DNA from: Chelatococcus reniformis
GTDB taxonomy: Bacteria > Pseudomonadota > Alphaproteobacteria > Rhizobiales > Beijerinckiaceae
DNA length: 64,000 nt
Assembly: GCF_014640075.1 (NCBI RefSeq)
Contig: NZ_BMGG01000001.1
Coordinates: forward strand, 372,001 to 436,000
Direction of reading: 5' to 3'
Numbering within the stretch: position 1 is the stretch's first letter; each line of letters begins with the position of its first letter. Below, piece by piece: positions 53,540 through 62,950 of the stretch. A model generated the notes under the pieces. It worked only from the letters and a program-made list of their open reading frames with translations, had not been told where the DNA came from and made no database searches. Both the position numbers and the translations under genes were made by a program.

Positions 53540-54088
53540 ATGGCCACGATTCACGGGTATATCGCAACCAGCCTCGATGGCTTCATCGCCACCGGAGAGG
53601 ACAGCCTGGATTGGCTGTTCGCGTACAACGATCTCGATCTCGGCGAGCACGACTACCGCAAGTTCATCAAGCGCATCAGGACGGTCGTCATGGGGCGAGG
53701 AACCTATGACTTCCTCGCAAAAGACGACTCTCCTTGGACCTACGACGAACAGCGCGTTTTGGTTGTCACCTCGAGGCCAATTCCGACACCAAAGGGACGC
53801 CTGGAGACGCGCAGCGACGTCGACGATCTCGTCACGGAGTTGCGAGGCCTCAGCGATGGAGATGTCTGGCTTCTCGGTGGAGGGAAACTGCAGATGGCCT
53901 TCATCGAGCGATGCGCGCTGGACGAAATCGAGATCTATGTGATGCCGGAGCTCATCGGCGGCGGAAGACCGCTCTTTCCCCCTGCGGGCTTTCGAGCGGG
54001 TCTACGCTTGCTTCAGGCCAGCGCGCTCGGCCAGGGCTGCGTCCGCCTTCACTACGCCTTCGACCGCTCGCCCCAGCGTATGGATTAG
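53540..54088 (+). CDS. Dihydrofolate-reductase-like protein (RibD C-terminal/DHFR fold)
   Basis: A 182-residue protein of the RibD_C/DHFR-like group: IHGYIATSLDGFIATGEDS at the start, VVMGRGTYDFL (about residue 50), RVLVVTSRPIP, DVWLLGGGKLQMAFIE and IYVMPELIGGGRPLFP. It would bind NADPH, but this group rarely reduces dihydrofolate itself; substrates are mostly unknown. Its only visible partner is the divergent TetR regulator. After its end, 54089-54302 contains no gene I can recognise. Confidence 0.85.
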   Translation: MATIHGYIATSLDGFIATGEDSLDWLFAYNDLDLGEHDYRKFIKRIRTVVMGRGTYDFLAKDDSPWTYDEQRVLVVTSRPIPTPKGRLETRSDVDDLVTELRGLSDGDVWLLGGGKLQMAFIERCALDEIEIYVMPELIGGGRPLFPPAGFRAGLRLLQASALGQGCVRLHYAFDRSPQRMD

Positions 54089-54302
54089 GCCCGCGCACGC
54101 AAACTCCCCGCGTGCGGCTTTGCCCGTGATGGGCCGAACGACTTTTTTCCTCATCGGCCAGACGTAGCATGGGCTCTTTGCGGTCGGCCGGCAGGATGCG
54201 GCGGGCGATGTCGTCGTGCGCGGCGGTGGACAGATGGCGGCGCTTCTGATGGCGTTGTCCGGCAGGCGACGATTGTCGCAAGCATCCGACAATTCGATCG
54301 CC

Positions 54303-55580
54303 TCATACCGCCAGCCGCAGCGCCCGCGCCCCACCAGCCTGCCCCGCCCGCGCCTCGATGCGGCGTGCGAGATGCTCGGCGTCGCGGGCGATGCCGGAGA
54401 AGCGGCCGGAGCCCCAGGTGTGCAGCCAGGGCAGGCCGAGGAAATACAGGCCGTCCTGGGCGGTCACGCCGCGCACGTGCTTGGGATGGCCCTGTCCGTT
54501 GAACACCGGCGCGTCCAGCCAGCGGAAATCCGGCATGAAGCCGATGCACCAGATGATCGTGGTAATGCCGGCCGCGGCGAGGTCGAGTGTCGCCGGCTCG
54601 CCGCCCGGCTGCCACACCGGCTCGTAGACGCTCGCCGGCGGGGCGGCGATGGCGTTGTCGGCGATGTATTTGTCGATCGCCGCGTTGATCCCGTTATAGG
54701 TCTTGTCGGCCTGATCGAGCGCCGCGGCGAGCGTCGGGCGGAAGCTGACACGTGTGCCGTCGATGTCGTCGAGCAGGCCGTAGAGGCGCATGCCCTCCAG
54801 CGCGAAGCGCCGCAGGTCGATGTCGCGGCCGCCGTCGCGGCCGGTCACGTAGTGATTGGTGTTGTCGCGGACGCCCTCGCGCAGCGGATGGGCGGTCACC
54901 GGCATGTCGTAATAGCCCATGTCGGCGAGCCAGGCGACGACGTCGCGGCCGCGGTAGAAACGGGCGCAGCGGGGCGCGTCGCCCACCGCCAGGTGCACCT
55001 GCCGGCCGGCGAGGTGCAGGTCTTCGGCGATCTGCGCGCCCGACTGCCCGGAGCCGACCACCAGCACCGCTCCGGGAGGCAGTGCGTCCGCGTTGCGAAA
55101 CTGCTCGGAGTGAACCTGTGTGATACCGGGCGGTAGCCGCTCGGCGGCGCGCGGGATGATCGGCGTCTGGTAGCCGCCGGCGGCGACGACCACCTGGCCG
55201 GCGCTGTAGTCGCCCGCCGAGGTGGTGAGGCAATAGCCGCCCGCCTCGCGCGGCGTCACGCGCTCGACCGCGACGCCCTCGTGCAGGGGCGCATCGACGG
55301 CGGCCTTGAAGCGGGCGAGATAGGCCAGGATCTCGTCGCGTTTCATGAAGCCGTGCGGATCGGCGCCATCGTAGGGCAGGCCCGGCAGCTGGCACTGCCA
55401 GTTCGGCGTCACCAGGCAGAAGCTGTCCCACCGCTGGCTCGCCCAGGCGTGCATGGCGGTGCGCCGCTCGAAGACGGCGTGGTCGATCCCCGCCTGCTTC
55501 AGGAAATAGCTCATCGACAGGCCGGCCTGGCCGCCACCGATCACCGCGACCGGGACATGGGGCTTCGCACGGTTGGGCAT
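54303..55580 (-). CDS. MSMEG_0569-type flavin-dependent oxidoreductase, Nit1C cluster
   Basis: A 425-residue FAD/NADPH monooxygenase-like protein. FAD site [18 protein letters not shown] (residues about 10-27), NADPH site [19 protein letters not shown] (about 170), and [13 protein letters not shown] with [17 protein letters not shown] at the end. It is the last gene of the nitrilase cluster, 16 bases after the small MSMEG_0570-type gene. In this cluster type it is thought to oxidise an unidentified intermediate; the substrate is unknown. The frame is open upstream through the next genes, but homology starts at the ATG at 55580. Confidence 0.88.
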   Translation of the reverse strand: MPNRAKPHVPVAVIGGGQAGLSMSYFLKQAGIDHAVFERRTAMHAWASQRWDSFCLVTPNWQCQLPGLPYDGADPHGFMKRDEILAYLARFKAAVDAPLHEGVAVERVTPREAGGYCLTTSAGDYSAGQVVVAAGGYQTPIIPRAAERLPPGITQVHSEQFRNADALPPGAVLVVGSGQSGAQIAEDLHLAGRQVHLAVGDAPRCARFYRGRDVVAWLADMGYYDMPVTAHPLREGVRDNTNHYVTGRDGGRDIDLRRFALEGMRLYGLLDDIDGTRVSFRPTLAAALDQADKTYNGINAAIDKYIADNAIAAPPASVYEPVWQPGGEPATLDLAAAGITTIIWCIGFMPDFRWLDAPVFNGQGHPKHVRGVTAQDGLYFLGLPWLHTWGSGRFSGIARDAEHLARRIEARAGQAGGARALRLAV

Positions 55581-55596
55581 GGCGAGTTCTCCAGGC

Positions 55597-55884
55597 TTAT
55601 TCGTCGAACGCAACGACGGTGACGCGGGCGTCGGGGTGATCGAGGAAGGGCGTGGAAGCCGCCTCGATGCGGGCGAGCTGCGCCCTGGCACGCGCACACG
55701 GCATGCCGTAGCGGGCCTGGACGCGATCGCTGGCGATCGCGAGCGCCGTGCGGCTGCGCTCCAGGAAGTCGGCGACCGGATAGGCTTCGCCGGGAGCGAA
55801 AAAGTCCTTGATGACGAGCGAGGGCGAATAGCAGGCCTCGCCGCGGCCGTCGGGCCAGCGCAGGTGGAAGAGCATCTCAGGCAT
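55597..55884 (-). CDS. MSMEG_0570-type small nitrogen-starvation protein
   Basis: A 95-residue protein: [20 protein letters not shown], then [20 protein letters not shown] and a C-terminal VTVVAFDE. This matches the short conserved protein found in Nit1C clusters (MSMEG_0570 type); its role is unknown. It starts 8 bases inside the end of the glycosyltransferase gene, so it is translationally coupled. Cytosolic, no Cys cluster or membrane segment. Confidence 0.82.
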   Translation of the reverse strand: MPEMLFHLRWPDGRGEACYSPSLVIKDFFAPGEAYPVADFLERSRTALAIASDRVQARYGMPCARARAQLARIEAASTPFLDHPDARVTVVAFDE

Positions 55885-57031
55885 AGGCAGGCTCCCGCAG
55901 GCTGGCGTAGACGGGCAGGTGTGCGTGGGCGACGGCAGCCCAGTCGAAGCGCCGGGCGGCGGCGAGGCCGCGGGCCACGACGTGGCCCCGCAGCGGATCG
56001 CGCAGCGCGCTGAGCAGGGCGTTGGCGATCGAGCCTGCGCTCGCCGGATCGCACCAGACCGGCTCGTCGTCGGTGAAATGCTCGGTGAACGGCGCGGTCC
56101 GCGGCACCACGACCGGCACGCCGCTCGCCATGGCCTCGAGCGCCACGAGGCCGAAGCCCTCGTTGAGCGAGGGGAAGGCCAGCACGTCGGCGAGGCGGTA
56201 GAGCGCCGGCATGTCCGCATCGGCGATGGCGCCGGCTTCCACCACCGCAGCGGGCGGCAGGCCGCTCCCGGCGAGGGCTTCGGCAAAGCGCTGCCGGTAG
56301 GCGCCATGGTCGAGCAGCGAGACGCCGCCGGCGATGACGAGCACCGCCTCCGGCCGCACGGCCCTGAGCTGGGCGAAGGCCTCCAGGATGCGCACCGTGT
56401 TCTTGCGCGGCTCGACGCCGCCGACCGCCAGGATGACCGGCCCGGGCCCCGGGTGGAGGGTGGCGCCCAGCGCCGCCTCGCGGCCGTCGGTGTCCGGACG
56501 AAAACGGTCGAGGTCGACGCCGTTGCCGACGACGACCGCTTCGAGCCCGAAGCGCTGCGCCAGGGTCTCGCGCCACAGGCGGCTGACCACCAGGTGGCGA
56601 TCGGCCGCCAGGATCGAGCGCGTCTGCAGCGCGGCGAGGCGCGGGTCGGCGAAGCTGTCGATGTGGTGCACGGTGCGGGCGAACCGGCGGATCAGCCCCC
56701 GCTCCTTCAGCGTCGCCAGCGCGTTGCCGGAGATGCCGTCCTGGGCGTGAAAGACATCGAAGCGCCGGTGCGCCGGATCGCCGAAGTGCCTGACGTAGTC
56801 GCCCGCTCGCGTCTCCACCATGGCGGTCATGTCGCTGGCGACGGGCGAGGCCGGCACGCACACCGTCGCGGCCACGGTGGGGCGGAAGAAGCCGGCGTGG
56901 CGGGCATCGGGCGCATGCACGACGGGCTCGTGGCCGAGGCGGACGAGCGCCTCGGCCAGCTCGAGAGCGTGCACGACGCCGCCGCGCGGGTTGGCGGAAT
57001 GGGCGAGGATGGCGATCCGCAGAGCACGCAT
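55877..57031 (-). CDS. MSMEG_0565-type glycosyltransferase (GT4), Nit1C cluster
   Basis: A 384-residue GT4 glycosyltransferase. The N-terminal domain begins [25 protein letters not shown]; the C-terminal domain has [21 protein letters not shown] and the donor-site signature [30 protein letters not shown] (about residues 293-322; read as two pieces around Glu299 and Glu307). It likely transfers a sugar from a nucleotide donor to a small molecule made by the cluster. One-base overlap with the AIR-synthase-like gene. Confidence 0.87.
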   Translation of the reverse strand: MRALRIAILAHSANPRGGVVHALELAEALVRLGHEPVVHAPDARHAGFFRPTVAATVCVPASPVASDMTAMVETRAGDYVRHFGDPAHRRFDVFHAQDGISGNALATLKERGLIRRFARTVHHIDSFADPRLAALQTRSILAADRHLVVSRLWRETLAQRFGLEAVVVGNGVDLDRFRPDTDGREAALGATLHPGPGPVILAVGGVEPRKNTVRILEAFAQLRAVRPEAVLVIAGGVSLLDHGAYRQRFAEALAGSGLPPAAVVEAGAIADADMPALYRLADVLAFPSLNEGFGLVALEAMASGVPVVVPRTAPFTEHFTDDEPVWCDPASAGSIANALLSALRDPLRGHVVARGLAAARRFDWAAVAHAHLPVYASLREPAYA

Positions 57032-58014
57032 CAGGCCGCCTCCCGCCGCGGGTGACAGCCGAGCAGGGGCTCGGCTTTAACGTTCCAGATCGTCTCACAG
57101 GCGCCGTCGTGGACGACGGCGACGAGCCCGCTCGCATCGATGGTGCCGATATCCCCGGCCACGATGCCCCGCGCCGTGAAGCGACCGAGGATCTCCGGCA
57201 CGTCCGCCGGCGCCGCGGCCAACAGGTAGCCGTAACTCGGGAAGCTCATCAGCCAGCGGGCCGGGTCGACGCCGGCCGGCGCCGGCACCGCGGCAAGATC
57301 GATGGCGACGCCGACGCCCGAGCATTCGGCCAGCATCGCCGCCGTGCCGACGAGGCCCGCCTGGCTGATGTCCTTGCCGGCGCGGGCAAGGCCCGCCTCG
57401 GCGATCTCCGGCAGCAGCGCCAGATCGGCGCGCAGGCGCTCGCCCGGCGCATCGGTCGCGGCCTCCCAGTTGGCGAAGGGCTCGCGATAGCGGCCGCGCA
57501 GGTCGACGGCCGCGATCAGCCGTTCGCCCGGCCGGGCCGCGAAGCTGGTGAGCAGGCGCCTGGCCCGGCCAAGCACGGCGACCGAGAGCTGGCGCCGGTC
57601 GGCGCGCACGTTGGTGTGGCCGCCGACGATCGGCACGCCGTAGCGCTCCGCTGCGGCCCGCAGGCCCTGCAACACGGGCGTGGCCTCATCGGCGCCGTTG
57701 GCCCAGAGCGCATCGACGACGGCGACCGGGCGGCCACCCATTGCGGCGATGTCCGACAGGTTCACCATCACCCCGCACCAGCCGGCGAACCACGGGTCGG
57801 CAGCGACGAACTCGTTCATGAAGCCTTCGATGGCGAACAGCAGGAAGCCGTCGCCGTCGGGGATCGCCGCGCAGTCGTCGCCAACCGGCACGGCGCCGGC
57901 GCCGGAGAGCCCGAGGGCGGCAGCGGCAGCGCCGATATCAGCCTTGGCCGCCAAGCCGCGGCCGGCCCGCACGGCGGCAGCGATGGCTGGGAAGGAGGAG
58001 GCGCCGATCATCAT
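57031..58014 (-). CDS. Sll0787-type AIR-synthase-like protein, Nit1C cluster
   Basis: A 327-residue PurM/SelD-fold protein: [19 protein letters not shown] (about residues 42-60), [23 protein letters not shown] and [20 protein letters not shown] mark the ATP-binding N-terminal domain; [20 protein letters not shown] the C-terminal domain. Members of this superfamily phosphorylate or cyclise carbonyl oxygens using ATP. The actual reaction in nitrilase clusters is not known. Four-base overlap with the N-acetyltransferase upstream. Confidence 0.87.
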   Translation of the reverse strand: MMIGASSFPAIAAAVRAGRGLAAKADIGAAAAALGLSGAGAVPVGDDCAAIPDGDGFLLFAIEGFMNEFVAADPWFAGWCGVMVNLSDIAAMGGRPVAVVDALWANGADEATPVLQGLRAAAERYGVPIVGGHTNVRADRRQLSVAVLGRARRLLTSFAARPGERLIAAVDLRGRYREPFANWEAATDAPGERLRADLALLPEIAEAGLARAGKDISQAGLVGTAAMLAECSGVGVAIDLAAVPAPAGVDPARWLMSFPSYGYLLAAAPADVPEILGRFTARGIVAGDIGTIDASGLVAVVHDGACETIWNVKAEPLLGCHPRREAA

Positions 58015-58553
58015 GCCGCCCGCCTCGCGAGCGTGTGAAGGCCGGTCTCGACCGCGCTGAACGGTGGGTAGTGGGCGAGATCGGCCTCCATGTGGGCGTG
58101 CCTATGGCCATGCAGGTCGACGTGCCCGAGGGTGCGCCAGGCGAGACGGTGAAACAGCGCTTCGTTCCGGCTCTGGACGTGGGCCAGGAAGCGCCGGCAG
58201 CCCCGCGCGTGCGCCGAGCACACGGCCAGGCGGATCAAGGTCGCCCCGAGCGCGCCGACGCGGCGGTAGTCGCTGTCGACGGCGAGGCGCGAGCCCCACC
58301 ACACGCCTGCTTCCGCCTCGTGGATACGCACGGTTCCCACCACGTCGTTGGCAGCCACGCCCATGAGCGACAGCGCCACCAGGGGGATCGCCACATCGTC
58401 GACAGCGTCGCGATCGTCACCCGAGAAGATGCGCTGTTCGATGCAGAAGACCTGGCGGCGCAGGCGCGCGGCGGCCCGCCGTTCCCAGGCTTCGGTGGCG
58501 TACTTCACCTGGAACTCGGCGGCGAGGAAGCGTTCGAACGGCTCGAAGATCAT
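58011..58553 (-). CDS. MSMEG_0567/Sll0786-type N-acetyltransferase, Nit1C cluster
   Basis: A 180-residue GNAT protein: FQVKYATEAWERRAAARLRRQVF near the start, VVGTVRIHEAEAGVWWGSRLAVDSDYRRVGALGATL (acetyl-CoA site in the VDSDYRRVGALGATL part, about residues 92-106), and FHRLAWRTLGHVDLHGHRHAHME near the end. In some species this domain is fused to the AIR-synthase-like protein; here they are separate but coupled by a 4-base overlap. Acceptor unknown. Confidence 0.85.
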   Translation of the reverse strand: MIFEPFERFLAAEFQVKYATEAWERRAAARLRRQVFCIEQRIFSGDDRDAVDDVAIPLVALSLMGVAANDVVGTVRIHEAEAGVWWGSRLAVDSDYRRVGALGATLIRLAVCSAHARGCRRFLAHVQSRNEALFHRLAWRTLGHVDLHGHRHAHMEADLAHYPPFSAVETGLHTLARRAA

Positions 58554-59686
58554 GCGCAGGCCCTCCGCTCGTAGGCGGAGAGCGCCGAGCAGGCGCCGCA
58601 TTTGGCGCAGCCGGCCTTGACGTCCGCCGCCCTGAGGCCGCTCTCGACCAGGAGCCGCGACAGCGGCCCCAGGATCGCGTGCATGAAAGCGGGCGGCGGC
58701 GTGGGGTGGCTCTCCAGCGGCGTGCCGGAGATCGGCACGAACGGCACCACGAAGGGGTAGACGCCGATCGCCGTCAGCTGCCGGCAGACGGCCAGAATCT
58801 CGTCGGCGGTGTCGCCGAGGCCGGCCAGGATGTAGGTGGAGACCTGGCCGCGGCCGAACACCGGCACGGCCGCCTCGAACGCCTGGAAGTAGCGCTCGAC
58901 CGGCACCTGCGCCTTGCCCGGCATGATGCGGCCCCGCAGCGCCTCGCCGACCGCCTCCAGGTGCATGCCGATCGCGTCGACCCCGGCCGCTTTCAGGCGT
59001 CCGAACCAGGCATCGTCGTCGGGGGGCTCGCACTGCACCTGGATCGGCAGATCGACGGCCGCCTTCACCGCGGCGGCGCTGTCGGCGAGCACTGCCGCGC
59101 CGCGATCGGCGCCGGGCGGCGTGCCCGTCGTCATCACCATGTGCTTGACGCCATCGAGCTCGACCGCCGCCTTGGCCACCTCGGCGAGTTGCGCCGGGCT
59201 CTTGTGCGCGACGGTGCGGCCGGCCGCCAGCGACTGGCCGATGGCGCAAAACTGGCAGGTCCTGGTGCGGCTCTGGTAGCGGATGCAGGTCTGCAGCACC
59301 GTCGTGGCCAGCACGTCCCGCCCGTGCAGCACGGCGATCTTGCCATAGGGAATGCCGTCGGCGGTGGTGAGGCCGTAGAACTTCGGCTGCGCCGGGAAGC
59401 TCACCTGGCCGATGGGCAGCCCCTCGCGGCTGATGCGGCTGACACCCCCGGCATCGGGGGCCTCGACGAGATAGGGGCTCTCGAACGCCGGCGCCGTATG
59501 CACCGGCACCATCACCGTGACGCCGTCGATGGTGATCGCCTTGTGGTCGGAGGGGCCGGCGCCGCCGCGCCGGCTCGCCGCCCCCGCCTTCGGGTCAGCC
59601 AGCCGCACTCCGAAGGACTGCAACTCGTTGATCAGGGTCTCCGTCGGCAGCGGCTTGAGATCGGTGCGCGGACTGATCGCCTTCAT
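58550..59686 (-). CDS. MSMEG_0568-type radical SAM protein, Nit1C cluster
   Basis: A 378-residue radical SAM enzyme. The cluster cysteines appear to be Cys134, Cys144 and Cys147 ([19 protein letters not shown]), a CX9CX2C spacing unlike the usual CX3CX2[27 protein letters not shown] and [13 protein letters not shown] follow the barrel strands as in biotin-synthase-like enzymes. The C-terminus has a further CAKCGAC cluster that could bind an auxiliary Fe-S centre. Chosen ATG 59686 begins the homology; it overlaps the end of the nitrilase gene by 92 bases and the acetyltransferase by 4. Confidence 0.87.
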   Translation of the reverse strand: MKAISPRTDLKPLPTETLINELQSFGVRLADPKAGAASRRGGAGPSDHKAITIDGVTVMVPVHTAPAFESPYLVEAPDAGGVSRISREGLPIGQVSFPAQPKFYGLTTADGIPYGKIAVLHGRDVLATTVLQTCIRYQSRTRTCQFCAIGQSLAAGRTVAHKSPAQLAEVAKAAVELDGVKHMVMTTGTPPGADRGAAVLADSAAAVKAAVDLPIQVQCEPPDDDAWFGRLKAAGVDAIGMHLEAVGEALRGRIMPGKAQVPVERYFQAFEAAVPVFGRGQVSTYILAGLGDTADEILAVCRQLTAIGVYPFVVPFVPISGTPLESHPTPPPAFMHAILGPLSRLLVESGLRAADVKAGCAKCGACSALSAYERRACA

Positions 59687-60665
59687 CGGAACGACTCCCG
59701 GAGCTGGCAGGGAAGGGACTGGCTTCGAAAGAGGCGGCGGCGCGCATCGGCGCGGCCGGCCGGTTGTCGAGCGCAAGGCTCATGAGCTCGGGACGGGCGT
59801 AGTGGCCGACCGAGTCCATCATCCGCTTGCGCTTGGTGATCACGGCGAGGTCGATATCGGCGATGAGGATGCCCTCGCCTTGGGTCAGGGGCGGCACCAC
59901 GTGGCTGCCCTCGGGTGAGACGATGGCCGTCATGCAGCCGCCGGTGAGCGCCCTGCGCAGCGCCTCCTGCGGGGCGATGCGGGCGATCTGCTCCTCGGTG
60001 AGCCAGCCGGTGGCGTTGACCACGAAGCAGCCGGCTTCCAGCGCATGGTGACGGATCGTCACCTCGATCTGGTCGGCGAAGATCGGCCCGACCAGCGAGC
60101 CCGGGAACTGGGCGGCGTGGATCTCCTCGTGCTGGGCCATGAGGGCATAGCGGGCGAGCGGGTTGTAGTGCTCCCAGCAGGCGAGCGCGCCGACCCGGCC
60201 GACGGCGGTGGGCACCACGCGCAGGCCCGCGCCGTCGCCCTGCCCCCAGATCATGCGCTCGTGGAAGGTCGGCGTGAGCTTGCGTCGCTTGAGCCGCAGG
60301 CTGCCATCGGCGTCGAACACCAGCTGGGCGTTGTAGAGCGAGCCGTGGTCGCGCTCGTTGACACCGAGCACCACGACCGTGCCGAGCCGCCGGGCAGCGG
60401 CGGCAACGGCCTCCGTCACCGGCCCCGGCACCACGACGGCGTGCTCGTAGAGCCGCAGGTGCTCGGCGCCGGTGAGGACCGGCGCCGAGACGAAGGAGAA
60501 GTAGGGATACCAAGGCAGGAATGTCTCGGGGAAGACCACGAGCCTCGCGCCCTTGGCAGCCGCCTCATCGAGCGCCCGAAGAACGCGCTCCAGCGTGCCG
60601 GCGCCGCTGTCCAGATCGGGCGCGATCTGGACAGCCGCGACGCGGACCATTGTCGTCTCCGCCAT
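59595..60665 (-). CDS. Nit6803/Nit1C-type nitrilase
   Basis: A 356-residue nitrilase-superfamily enzyme. The catalytic triad is Glu47 ([12 protein letters not shown]), Lys129 ([15 protein letters not shown]) and Cys163 ([12 protein letters not shown]), with the second Glu136. [13 protein letters not shown] is typical of true nitrilases, which turn nitriles into acid and ammonia; this cluster has also been tied to growth on cyanide. The C-terminal 35 residues are not conserved and overlap the radical SAM gene. Second gene of the operon, 47 bases after the MSMEG_0572-type gene. Confidence 0.92.
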   Translation of the reverse strand: MAETTMVRVAAVQIAPDLDSGAGTLERVLRALDEAAAKGARLVVFPETFLPWYPYFSFVSAPVLTGAEHLRLYEHAVVVPGPVTEAVAAAARRLGTVVVLGVNERDHGSLYNAQLVFDADGSLRLKRRKLTPTFHERMIWGQGDGAGLRVVPTAVGRVGALACWEHYNPLARYALMAQHEEIHAAQFPGSLVGPIFADQIEVTIRHHALEAGCFVVNATGWLTEEQIARIAPQEALRRALTGGCMTAIVSPEGSHVVPPLTQGEGILIADIDLAVITKRKRMMDSVGHYARPELMSLALDNRPAAPMRAAASFEASPFPASSGSRSDEGDQSAHRSQAAADGDPDQRVAVLRSAAG

Positions 60666-60712
60666 CTCAGGCCTCCCTCAGGGCGTGCAGGTCGCCTCGG
60701 CGATGGGAGGCT

Positions 60713-61195
60713 TCAGAGCGTCCACGTGTGGAGCATGAAGGCGTCGTCCTTCCGGTGCAGAAGGATCAGATCGAGCACGTCGAGAGGGCTGATCGGCGTG
60801 ATGCCCGGGATGAGCGATCGCTCGCCGTGGCCATACAGCGCCTGCAGGGCGAAGCGGCAGGCATAGACCTTGCCTCCCTCGTCCATGAACTTGAGGATCT
60901 GGTTGTTGAAGTTCTGGTGCCCGGGGAAGGCCTCGTCGCCGATCTTGGGAAAGCCGCGCTGCACGCCGAGCGTGACGCCGGGGCCATAGAGCAGCACCGA
61001 GGTCTCGAAGCCCTTGCGCTGGAGCCGCAGCGCCTGCAGCAGGTTGACCAGGCCGATGGAGCCTTCGAAGGCCACGGTGTGGAAGGTGACGAGAGCCTTC
61101 TCGCCGGGGCCGGCCTTCACGTCCTCGAACTTCTTGTCCTCGTAGTCGACGAGGAAGTCGCCTTTCTCAACGGGCGGCAGCGTAACGGCGGGCAT
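60713..61195 (-). CDS. MSMEG_0572/Sll0783-type nitrogen-starvation protein
   Basis: A 160-residue DsrE-like protein: [46 protein letters not shown] and [20 protein letters not shown] (the first stretch spans residues about 35-63). It has a single Cys in KVYACRFAL. It is the first gene of the nitrilase cluster, with AAGGAG 7 bases upstream, and lies about 45 bases from the transcription start predicted by the sigma-54 promoter. Its exact role is unknown; homologues rise during nitrogen starvation in cyanobacteria. Confidence 0.87.
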   Translation of the reverse strand: MPAVTLPPVEKGDFLVDYEDKKFEDVKAGPGEKALVTFHTVAFEGSIGLVNLLQALRLQRKGFETSVLLYGPGVTLGVQRGFPKIGDEAFPGHQNFNNQILKFMDEGGKVYACRFALQALYGHGERSLIPGITPISPLDVLDLILLHRKDDAFMLHTWTL

Positions 61196-61251
61196 GGGGC
61201 GCTCCTTGAAACCTGGTTGGCCGACGACGGTCGGTCCCACGCTCAAGGCAT

Positions 61252-61267
61252 TGCAACAGGCGTGCCA
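61252..61267 (-). promoter_or_regulatory. Sigma-54 promoter of the nitrilase cluster
   Basis: Read on the - strand the sequence is TGGCACGCCTGTTGCA, an exact fit to the sigma-54 consensus TGGCACG-N4-TTGCW with the GG and GC in the required 10-base spacing. Transcription would start near 61241, about 46 bases before the first cluster gene. This fits control by nitrogen starvation through an NtrC-type activator; no clear NtrC site was seen. Confidence 0.85.
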
Positions 61268-61268
61268 G

Positions 61269-61318
61269 ATTGATCGCAATCGAACAAACATCAGTGAATG
61301 TATATGATTGCCATCAAT
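61269..61318. promoter_or_regulatory. Inverted 12-mers, candidate MocR binding sites
   Basis: ATTGATCGCAAT (61269-61280) on the + strand and ATTGATGGCAAT on the - strand (61307-61318) differ at one base and face each other. They lie directly upstream of the sigma-54 promoter and about 245 bases before the divergent MocR gene. An additional TGAATG/CATTCA pair (61295-61300 and 61323-61328) surrounds the second copy. The gap 61196-61561 has no gene. Confidence 0.45.
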
Positions 61319-61561
61319 ATCGCATTCAAATGGAGCACGACCACTCCCCATCGGTCTGCCCACAACGACTCCAGTTGCCCAAGCCGGCGCCGGCCAATTG
61401 CCCCTGATTCGCGCATCATTGACTGGATCCGCGCGCTTCATCCGCGTCGGGGCGACGACGATGCGTCACAGCACTCCAGATGCCGGCAGGCGTGACAAGT
61501 CGACTGCGCAACATTATACAGTCAATCGCCGCCGCCCGGGCGGTGCACCTCGATCCTCACC

Positions 61562-62944
61562 ATGCTCGACTGGACGCCGGACCTCGCCCGCAGCAACAAG
61601 CCGCGCTACCTCGCCATCGCCGACCTGATCGCCGAGGACATCGCCAACGGGCGCCTGGCCGTCGGCGACCGGCTGCCGCCGCAGCGGGCCCTCGCCAAGC
61701 GGCTCGCGGTGGACTTCACCACCGTGGCGCGCGGCTATGTGGAGGCGCAGAAGCGCGGCCTGGTTGAATCGCACGTGGGCCAGGGCACCTTCGTCAAGGC
61801 GCCGGCCCGCGCCCCCGTGAGCGCCAAGCCGGGACGCCTGCTGCCCGTCGACCTCACGATGAACCTGCCGCCCGAGCCCGACGATGCCGCACTCGTCGAG
61901 CGCATGCGGGAGGGACTGGCCGAGGTCGGCGCCGACCTGGTGTCCCTGCTACGCTACCAGGGCTTCGGCGGCTCGCCCGCCGACAAGGACGCGGCCTCGG
62001 CCTGGCTCGGGCGCCGCGCCCTGGTCCCGGCACAGGAGCGCATCTTCGTCACCCCCGGCGCCCATCCGGCCCTGGTCGGCATCCTCTCGACCCTGGCGCG
62101 CCCGGGCGACACGGTGCTCAGCGAAGGCATCACCTATCCCGGCGCCCGCGCCATTGCCGCGCAGCTCGGCCTCAAGCTGGTCGGGCTGCCGATGGACGCC
62201 GACGGCATCGACCCGGATGCCTTCGCCGACGCCTGCCGCACGGCCCGGCCCAAGGCGCTCTACCTCAACCCGACGCTGCAGAACCCGACGACTCTGACCA
62301 TTCCGGAGGCCCGGCGCAGCGCGATCGCGGCGGTCGCGCGCCGCTTTGGCTGCCCCATCGTCGAGGACGACGCCTACGGTTTCATCCCCGCGCACGGCCC
62401 GCCGCCCTTCGCCGCCATCGCCCCGGATCTCACCTGGCATGTGGCGGGCCTCTCCAAATGCATCGGCGCGGGTCTGCGCGCCGCTTACGTGGTCGCGCCC
62501 GACGCGCGCTCGGGCTGGCCCTTCGCCGCCGCTCTGAGGGCCACCAACGTCATGGCCTCGCCGCTGACGGCGGCGCTCGCCACCCGCTGGATCGAGGACG
62601 GCACCGCCGACACCATCCTGCGCTTCATCCGTACCGAATCCATGGCCCGCCAGGCGCTGGCCACGGAGCTACTGCCGGCCGGCAGCTACCGCGCCGACCC
62701 GCTGAGCTTCAACCTGTGGGTGGAGTTGCCCACGCCGTGGACACGCTCCGCCTTCGTCGGCCACCTCGGCTCGACCCGCATCGGCGTCGTGGCGAGCGAT
62801 GCCTTCACCGTCGGCGGCCAGCCGCAGGAGGCGGTGCGGGTCTGTCTGGGCGGCCCGTCCTGCCGTGCCGAGATCCGCTCGGCGCTGGAATTCATGGCCC
62901 ACGCGCTCGCAGGCCAGCCGGAGATGGCGCTCAACGTCTTGTAG
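61562..62944 (+). CDS. MocR-type regulator (GntR HTH plus aminotransferase fold)
   Basis: A 460-residue protein. The GntR winged helix is at about residues 12-78 (LIAEDIANGRLAVGDRLPPQ, LAVDFTTVARGYVEAQKRGLV, GQGTFVK). The fold-I aminotransferase-like domain (about 100-455) has the PLP Lys299 in GLSKCIGAGLRAAYV and a conserved NPTLQNPTT loop. MocR proteins sense amino-acid-like or PLP-linked ligands. It is divergent from the nitrilase cluster, so that operon and itself are probable targets. Convergent with the AmiR-like gene, 6 bases apart. Confidence 0.88.
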   Translation: MLDWTPDLARSNKPRYLAIADLIAEDIANGRLAVGDRLPPQRALAKRLAVDFTTVARGYVEAQKRGLVESHVGQGTFVKAPARAPVSAKPGRLLPVDLTMNLPPEPDDAALVERMREGLAEVGADLVSLLRYQGFGGSPADKDAASAWLGRRALVPAQERIFVTPGAHPALVGILSTLARPGDTVLSEGITYPGARAIAAQLGLKLVGLPMDADGIDPDAFADACRTARPKALYLNPTLQNPTTLTIPEARRSAIAAVARRFGCPIVEDDAYGFIPAHGPPPFAAIAPDLTWHVAGLSKCIGAGLRAAYVVAPDARSGWPFAAALRATNVMASPLTAALATRWIEDGTADTILRFIRTESMARQALATELLPAGSYRADPLSFNLWVELPTPWTRSAFVGHLGSTRIGVVASDAFTVGGQPQEAVRVCLGGPSCRAEIRSALEFMAHALAGQPEMALNVL

Positions 62945-62950
62945 ATCGCG

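Noticed and set aside
54089-54302. Possible gene remnant on the - strand between the DHFR-like gene and the nitrilase cluster
   Set aside because: Short frames give peptides such as RRILPADRKEPMLRLADEEK, but no family could be named and no start is supported.
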